Below, piece by piece: positions 57,640 through 64,000 of a stretch of 64,000 bases of DNA. Numbering within the stretch: position 1 is the stretch's first letter; each line of letters starts with the position of its first letter. This DNA comes from Megalobrama amblycephala (taxonomy: Eukaryota > Chordata > Actinopteri > Cypriniformes > Xenocyprididae), in assembly GCF_018812025.1 (NCBI RefSeq), contig NC_063061.1:5011796-5075795 (forward strand), read 5' to 3'. The translations under genes and the position numbers were made by a program. The notes below the pieces were generated by a model, which was not told the DNA's origin, did no database searches, and saw only the letters and a list, made by a program, of their open reading frames with translations.

Positions 57640-59510
57640 AGTTGAAGTATACTTTATTGTCCTTTTTCAGGAAGAGGAGGAGATTTAATGACCATGCCTA
57701 GATACTTGTAGGTATCCACCTGTCGATGATATTATCATGAATGATTACTGGACTGTAATCACCTTATCTTTTAGGGTCCACTATAATTTCCTTAGTTTTT
57801 GAGACATTTATAATAAGATGATTTACATTACACCACTGCACGAAATTCTCTATTTCAGACTGATAACCTGATATATCCTGATCTTTTCCTAACAGACTTA
57901 AAATTACAGTGTCATCGAAGTATTTAATAATATAATTATTCTTATTTCAACTAGAGCAGTCATTTGTATACAACGTAAACAAAATGGGAGAGCAAACACA
58001 ACCCTGAGGGGCACCAATGCTAATAGATTTAACATCAGAAGGTGTATTATTTACTTTTACATACTGAGTACGATTTGTTAAAAAAGAAAAAAGCCACTTA
58101 ATAATAAAAAGGTTAACATTACTATTTACAAGCTTAGCTAGGAGTAACTGTGGCTGAAGCGTATTAAAAGCTGAGCTAAAATCTACAAAAAGTAAACGTG
58201 CATATGCATTAGAGGTTTCCAAATGTTGAAGAGTCTGATGTCAGATGTGTGACAGTGCTTACAGCATCAACAGTCCCCCTCCCCTCCCTATAAGCAAACT
58301 GTAATGGATCTAACAGTGAGTTTACATTACATTTCAGTCTGGACATCACATATTTCTCCAGGCATTTCATAATTATAGATGTTATAGCAATTGGTCTGAA
58401 GTCATTATTATCAACAGCACCAGATTTTTTAGGAAAAGGAGTCTTTTTCCATAGCGAGGGGACCATATGATGGTCTAGAGATTGCTGGAAGATTGGACAC
58501 CATACTGGGGTTAACTCTTCTGCACATTCCCGCAAAAGATAAGCCGAGATACCATCTGGCCTAGTCGATTTCGTTGTGCAGATTTTACGAAATGGTGAGG
58601 TAACCTCTTGAGCAGGGGTAGGCAAGTTCGATCCTAGAGAGCCGCTGTCCTGCAGAGTTTAGCTCTAACCCTGAAAAAAACCTTCAGCTGCCTATAGCCT
58701 TAGTAATCCTGAAGAGCTTGATTAGCTTGTTCAGGTGTGTTTGATTAAGGTTGGAGCTAAACTCAGCAGGACAGCGGCTCTCTAGGACCGAACTTGCCTA
58801 CCCCTGCTCTTGAGGGTCCACAAGTAATCTAGCTTCTGCTGCACATTCAAAAGTTTGTAAAAACTCTTCACATTCTTTGATAGGATCTACATTATCAAAC
58901 CGTAGAAAGAAATCATTTAACTCATTTGCTTTCTTAAAATCATCAGTTGTAATGAGATGTTGTTTTTTTAGAATCCATGTTAGAAATGGTTCTCAAAGAG
59001 TTCCACAGGTTTTTATTATTCGAGGACGAGACGTTTTGTTCAATGTAATCCTTTTTACGTTTCCTAGCTTCCCATAATAGTTTATTCAGTTCCCTTTGTA
59101 CAACTTTTAACTCGGCCCGGTCCTTTTTCATAAAAGCTGCTTTTTTCCTATTAATGCAAGCTTTCACTTCCTTTGTTATGTGGGCTTGTTATTAGGGAAC
59201 ACCGTTATTTCCTTTTTAGGGAGTATTGAGTCCACACAGAAGCGAATATAGTCCGTAGTTGTCTCCGTAACTGAGTTCAAATCTGAGTTATGGAATACTG
59301 ACCAGTCAGTACTTAAAAAACACCCCTTTAATGCTTCTACATTTTCTTCATCCCATATAGTTACCGTCTTATAATTATGGTAGTAATAATGCAGCTAAAT
59401 TGGTAACCCAAAAAAGATCAAACAATACAGTACCACACTATCAGCTAATGATGGAGATAATGGCTGGTGCTCAAAAGACCATTAATTAATCATAATTCTT
59501 TTTTAAAAAG
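57640..59510 (-). mobile_element. LINE with partial ORF2 in unit 3 intron 7
   Basis: Antisense. Reading right to left on the minus strand: linker (CFLSTDWSVFHNSDL; KDRAELKVVQRELNKLLWEA), RT N-terminal part (STRPDGISAYLLRECAEELT, then NDFRPIAITSIIMKCLEKYV), and the RT core ARLLFVDFSSAFNTLQPQ, GAPQGCVCSPILFTLYTNDC. After one in-frame TGA (about 57947) comes YFDDTVILSLL, holding the catalytic DD. The endonuclease part is lost. A hAT MITE splits it at 58613-58806. The motif style fits the Rex/CR1-like group; the clade is not certain. Confidence 0.85.
58613..58806. mobile_element. hAT MITE inserted in the LINE
   Basis: CAGGGGTAGGCAAGTTCG and its inverse CGAACTTGCCTACCCCTG. Perfect 8-bp duplication CTCTTGAG (58605-58612 and 58807-58814). 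Same family as 28320-28490 and 44320-44519. Confidence 0.93.
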
Positions 59511-59552
59511 GCACAAAGAGTTATTCAAAACAACAACTTGTTGGTTTGTAGA

Positions 59553-60006
59553 TGTCACAGTCTCACCTTCCCTGGACTCCATTTCCCATCATCCCTCCTG
59601 TCACTCACCTGCTCAGACTCAGTAATCACTCGCACCTGTTAGCCATCTACTCATCACCACAGCAGTATAAAGGCACACACTTCACCACTGCACTTTGTTA
59701 GGTCTCGATCATGAGAAGGACTCAATTACCCGCTCCACTAACCTGTATGCTCCAGTGCTCCATCGTCTATCCTGCTCCTTTGTGTCTCCAGCGTCCTCTA
59801 GATACCACACCCTGCTACACTCACCGAAGTGTGTGCCCTACTGCTCTGCTCCACGATTGCCATTCTCCAAAGTGACTGTCAATATTCTCGCTCCATACTT
59901 CTTCACAACTCTGATTATCATACTCACCATCATCTCTGTGTCTTCTCAACCATTGTTAATAAACTCCTATTCATCGAACTTCTCTGTGAGTCTGTATTCC
60001 GTAACA
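59553..60006 (+). mobile_element. Solo LTR directly upstream of NLR unit 3 exon 8
   Basis: Starts TGTCACAGTCTCACC, ends TATTCCGTAACA. Flanks GTAGA and ATAGA are a 5-bp duplication with one mismatch. GTATAAAGGCACACA near 59664 is a TATA-like promoter and AATAAACTCC near 59958 a polyadenylation signal, in the same direction as the gene. The LTR ends 47 nt before exon 8, close to the branch-point zone, and carries a 200-codon chance open frame that runs into exon 8. Confidence 0.85.
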
Positions 60007-60053
60007 ATAGACACAACAATGATGCTAATTCTGTTTTTTATTTTTTTTTATAG

Positions 60054-60308
60054 TGTCTGCATAGAAATTTCAGCATCTTTGGAGTCGCTCACTCTCACCT
60101 CTATGGAAACCTGCCGAGAGCCAATCAACATTGAGTGGGCCAAACTTATACAGATAATTCACCAAGAAGATTCAGATGCATTAAAGTCAGTTCTTGATTC
60201 TTTCTCTAAACTGAGAAAGATGGAAATGAAACTACAGTGTCTAAGTGAGATGTGGACTCATTGGATCCTCCAAATCATCCAGAGCTGCTCCAGTCTTACA
60301 GAACTCAA
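60054..60308 (+). CDS. NLR unit 3 exon 8 (LRR block, third exon)
   Basis: 255 nt, phase 2 in and out, reading VCIEISASLESLTLTSMETC, then REPINIEWAKLIQIIHQEDS, and ending CSSLTELK at donor GTAAGA. No stop. This is the last NLR exon recognisable on the right side of the window. Confidence 0.75.
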
Positions 60309-61362
60309 GTAAGAAAAACATGTGAAATCACCTTCTGTCTTGTTCCTATATGAATTTGTCTGTTGTTAGGAACTGTGTAGCACATATTTAAACTGATAGT
60401 CTGTCCAAAAATGAGAAATCTGTTTTTACTCATTTTACTCACCCTCATGTTATGACTTACTTTCTTCTGAGGGACACAAAATAACTGTTGATGTCCCAAA
60501 CAGTTTTGGAAAATACAATGGAATTCAATAGGAATGAAACTGTTTTCTTACCAACCTTATTAGAGGTTCAAACGTGAAACACTGAAACACTATTGTAATT
60601 GTTACATTTTTTTCATTCTCCCCTAAACGTGATTGCAATGTCTACAATGCCATCAAGGCTCGTCCGATCCGCCTGATATCAAAAGTATGAAATGGCTCAT
60701 AACTCCTGAACCGTTAGGCCTAGACTCAAAGTGTCTTATATCGTTGGAATCCCTGCCTCAGTTTTCAGGTGTTTTGGATTTTTGTGAAATAGTCCTAAGT
60801 TTTTGACCCAACCGGAACCAATTAAGTGTAGTGATATTCTCCGGAGTCTGATTGTCAATACGTCCCTAAGGACCACCAAAACATTCAAAGTGTGTGGAGC
60901 CACTTTTACTAAAATGGCTATAACTCATCAACAGAATGAGATATTTTCACCAAACTCAGCACATCTATAAGAACTTATTTTGTGGTCACGTGAACTTATT
61001 TACGCTATAACAGGGAAAAAACATGAAAACAGCTATAACTAATTCACCGTTAGTCCAATCCTCAGGTAAAACTGAGAACTTCACTTTATTATGTGAGCAC
61101 ATGATTCTAAACAAGCGTAAATACTTTTAGGGAGATCAGCACATAGGTGAGGCTATAATTGTTAAAAAGGGGTAAAAATGATGTATTTCTATTGCAAACC
61201 CCATGAAATGGCTGAAAAATATATTACATATTTCCTATGGTAAATTGCCTGTATTGGCTGTAAATTGTCATTTCCATCTATGATTTAAATGGTTACATGC
61301 TTGCTAAATAAAATATAATGATTTTTTTGTGCAAATCCTTAAACGCTTGAACCCTGATAATA
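60309..61362. repeat. Downstream DNA of unit 3, shared with units 1 and 2
   Basis: 60309-60640 matches the intron after exons 8 and 11 of unit 2. 60640-61140 matches 20200-20770. 61140-61362 matches 30-240 and 21755-21930 (CCCATGAAATGGCTGAAAA). The similarity stops at the Tc1/mariner boundary before the terminal exon. Confidence 0.7.
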
Positions 61363-62290
61363 TACAGGTGCTGGTCATATAATTAGAATATCATCAAAAA
61401 GTTGATTTATTTCACTAATTCCATTCAAAAAGTGAAACTTGTATATTATATTCATTCATTACACACAGACTGATATATTTCAAATGTTTATTTCTTTTAA
61501 TTTTGATGATTATAAATGATAACTAAGGAAAATCCCAAATTCAGTATCTCAGAAAATTAGAATATTACTTAAGACCAATACAAAGAAAGGATTTTTAGAA
61601 ATCTTGGCCAACTGAAAAGTATGAACATGAAAGGTATGAGCATGTACAGCACTCAATACTTAGTTGGGGCTCCTTTTGCCTGAATTACTGCAGCAATGCG
61701 GCGTGGCATGGAGTCGATCAGTCTATGGCACTGCTCCGGTGTTATGAGAGCCCAGGTTGCTCTGATAGTGGCCTTCAGCTCTTCTGCATTGTTGGGTCTG
61801 GCATATCGCATCTTCCTCTTCACAATACCCCATAGATTTTCTATGGGGTTAAGGTCAGGCGAGTTTGCTGGCCAATTAAGAACAGGGATACCATGGTCCT
61901 TAAACCAGGTACTGGTAGCTTTGGCACTGTGTGCAGGTGCCAAGTCCTGTTGGAAAATGAAATCTGCATCTCCATAAAGTTGGTCAACATAACTTTGGAC
62001 CACTCAGAAGCAGTCCAGTCCTTTTTGTCTTTAGCCCAGGCGAGACGCTTCTGATGCTGTCTGTTGTTCAAGAGTGGCTTGACACAAGGAATGCGACAGC
62101 TGAAACCCATGTCTTGCATATGTCTGTGCGTAGTGGTTCTTGAAGCACTGACTCCAACTGCAGTCCACTCTTTGTGAATCTCCCCCACATTTTTGAATGG
62201 GTCTTTTCCTTCCCTTCGCCTCTCTATTAACTCCGCCGGCGATACCACCTCTGTTTTTTTCTTACCAGTGTGAAAGAGACCCAAAATACT
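61363..62290 (-). mobile_element. Tc1/mariner element, internally deleted
   Basis: The left end TACAGGTGCTGGTCATATAA, then TTAGAATATCATCAAAAAG is a well-kept terminal repeat. Minus-strand transposase: N-terminal half from 62284 (ELIERRREGKDPFKNVGEIH; a DNA-binding domain) to WTASEWSKV, then a jump to FQQDLAPAHSAKATSTWF and SPDLNPIENLWGIVKRKMRY. The segment with the first catalytic Asp is deleted. No right terminal repeat was found after 62290. Confidence 0.85.
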
Positions 62291-62777
62291 CCGTCAATGT
62301 TGCACATACAATTAAGAGCTATACACCATTTTAATCTGTGGAATATCTATTTGTGTACACTCAGAGTAATGTTGTGTGTTGTGTGTGTTGTGTATGTTGT
62401 GCTTTTTGCAAAATAAAGAAAACTAACATGATGCGTGATCTCTCGTCTCCCTCTGAACGAAGTCCAATCTGATAGTTCTCAGAAAATGAAGTGTAACTTA
62501 GTGAATACTAATCACAAAAAAATTAAACTTGTGTCTAAAGAAACGTTGAAATGTCAGGTTTTAAATCAAGTAAGTCAAATCGAAAACAAAAATTCTCTCT
62601 TTATGTAATCTATATGAAAATAGAGCCATGTCAGAAGTCCATGATTCAGCTCATTATCCGCTAATGCGGCCACGCCCACGGAACGAGCGCTATTCAGACA
62701 TAAATTCTGAGGCAATACATGCATACATCGTCTCAATCATGTATTTATTGTCTTGAAAAGTGTTTATCTGGATGTTA
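62291..62777. other. Noncoding repeat-derived stretch
   Basis: Contains a GTTGTGTGT-type short tandem region (62372-62400) and CTAATGCGGCCACGCCCACG. No gene seen. Confidence 0.4.
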
Positions 62778-63160
62778 TAGACCCTTTACTGTTTGTACAC
62801 AATGATGACGTAGCAACGTATGCGCGCGCATTTTGGCAACGGAAGTGGTGCTGTTTCCCAGTGGTTCTAACGTGTTAGCAACTCCGAAAGTATACTCCAC
62901 TGTATATTTGGCCATCTGCTAACGTCTTCTATCCACTCCACTACATGGATCTGGTAGCCGGATACCATTCGATAAAGTCAACTTTTTAAAATAACTTTCT
63001 CTGTCTGTGTTGCTTAATCCGCTTGCGTAGCTTGACACGCTGCAGATATATATAAAACTTTCGGAGTTGCTAACACGTTAGAACCACTGGGGAACAGCAC
63101 CACTTCCGTTGCCAAAATGCACGTGCAACTATTTGATCACGTGGGCTGTAAAAGGGTCTA
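62778..63160. mobile_element. Palindromic MITE with TA target duplication
   Basis: TAGACCCTTTACTG at the left pairs with CTGTAAAAGGGTCTA at the right. The arms are about 110 bp and include TTCTAACGTGTTAGCAACTC and its inverse. TA flanks both ends. No coding frame. Confidence 0.85.
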
Positions 63161-64000
63161 TAGCGATATCTGGCCTCTGTTAGTTCCTGGAGAGTCACAT
63201 GGTTGTTCTTCTTTAGATTAATTTGTGGACTAAAGGTGTACAGACCGCCCTCCGGATGCAAGTATGAATTGAAAACACAGTATCCAGCGCTCATAGTGAT
63301 GACAATAAATATTGAATAAATATTACTCCTCTGTATAGAAAATTGACATAAAATATGAGAATCCATCAATATTTCTCAAAATGTGCATGCTTTTAAGCTA
63401 AAAGCCTATATGAAATGCCATAGAGGTAACATAATTGTTCAGACACATTGCATCACTGAAATACATTATATTTTAAAGTATATAATAGAATACCATTGTT
63501 TTAAATTGTAATAATATTTCACAGTATTGCTGGTTTTTCTGTATGTTTGATATACACCATGATGAGCTTGAGACATGATCACAGAGGGTTTTTTCACAGC
63601 CTACCTGACTGAAAGAGCTCATTATTTATGCAGGTCATTACAACTCATTATGCGATTCTTTTGTTTTCTCAGGTGTAAATGACCCATTATTCATGATGAT
63701 TCACGGCTCCTCATACTGTTTCTTGACAAAAAGTGTCTTACAAAATTTAAATCTCTATATTGTTTTACATGAACGAGTAGGCAGCATCATTTTTACATCA
63801 TTCTGAAGCAAAAACTCTAGTCTACAACCTCCAATACCCAGAAGTCTTGTGAACACAGATTTAATATATTTTTTTGGCTTTATTTCAGTGACTTAAGTTT
63901 TTTGTTTTTTCAATAACCACACATAAACGTTATTCCTTCAAAAACACAAACATGCAAGGCTGCCAACTCTCACGCATTCAGCGTGAGACTCACGCAATTG
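63161..64000. other. Gene-free right edge
   Basis: AT-rich and noncoding. The last 45 bases (CTCACGCATTCAGCGTGAGA) look like the start of another repeat with an inverted CTCACGC/GCGTGAG pair, cut by the window edge. Confidence 0.4.

Larger units (their letters stand above)
48510..60308 (+). pseudogene. NLR unit 3: FISNA-NACHT-LRR (NLRC3-like) gene, nonsense-disrupted
   Basis: Exons: noncoding ending 48845; 49522-49554 (ATG 49539); 51466-51585; 55025-55069; 55222-56932; 57154-57237; 57356-57427; 60054-60308. Splice sites and phases match unit 2. One LRR block only. The frame through the NACHT exon is intact up to TAA at 56601-56603, and the same frame continues cleanly afterwards to the donor. 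The predicted product from the unit's own start is 520 residues: complete FISNA and NACHT core, partial helical region, no LRRs. The terminal exon found in units 1 and 2 is not seen; the homologous DNA ends at 61362 against a Tc1/mariner element. It could be a recent pseudogene or a truncated NACHT-only product. Confidence 0.8.

Noticed and set aside
59695..60053. N-terminal part of the 205-codon frame leading into unit 3 exon 8
   Set aside because: It is LTR sequence and intron read by chance; only 60054-60308 is supported as coding by paralogy and splice sites.

Overview
The window looks like a teleost, most likely a cyprinid (carp/zebrafish lineage). It carries fish-type FISNA-NACHT NLR genes (NLRC3-like), HE1/DANA-type V-SINE fragments, Angel-like palindromic MITEs, Tc1/mariner elements, hAT MITEs with 8-bp target duplications, and fish LINEs. 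There is no bacterial signal such as operons or RBS-spaced ORFs. All calls come from reading the sequence; no search was run.

The host-gene content is a tandem NLR array on the + strand. Unit 1 contributes only its last exon (451-628) and downstream DNA. Unit 2 (about 9300-22312) shows a 5' noncoding exon, a start-codon exon, an N-terminal linker exon, a 45-nt exon, a 1.7-kb FISNA-NACHT exon, two tandem copies of a three-exon LRR-type block, and a terminal exon. Unit 3 (about 48510-60308) repeats this architecture with one LRR block; its terminal exon is not seen. Splice sites and phases agree between units. Units 2 and 3 are very similar but carry different lesions: a 1-nt homopolymer deletion in the NACHT exon (and a stop in the extra LRR block) in unit 2, and a Lys-to-stop change in unit 3. 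Both 5' regions keep an ISRE/IRF-type motif.

The rest is a layered transposon landscape. Intron 3 of both units holds the same old Tc1 element, which was later hit by different insertions: two TIR elements in unit 2 and a 5'-truncated LINE in unit 3. Intron 7 of unit 3 gained a second LINE (itself hit by a hAT MITE) and a solo LTR. Between units 2 and 3 (26.3-48.4 kb) lie palindromic MITEs, Tc1/mariner relics, a 2.5-kb minisatellite (35.1-37.6 kb) whose monomer resembles a CTCF core site, a nearly complete Ty3/gypsy retrotransposon (39456-44121) with a perfect 5-bp target duplication, and a 2.6-kb TIR element (about 44961-47546) enclosing a small spliced minus-strand gene model for a SAM-like peptide.

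No tRNA, rRNA or CRISPR features were found. The best candidates for unusual biology are the SAM-like spliced gene inside a TIR element, the CTCF-like minisatellite, and the independent decay of recently duplicated NLR copies with conserved promoter motifs.
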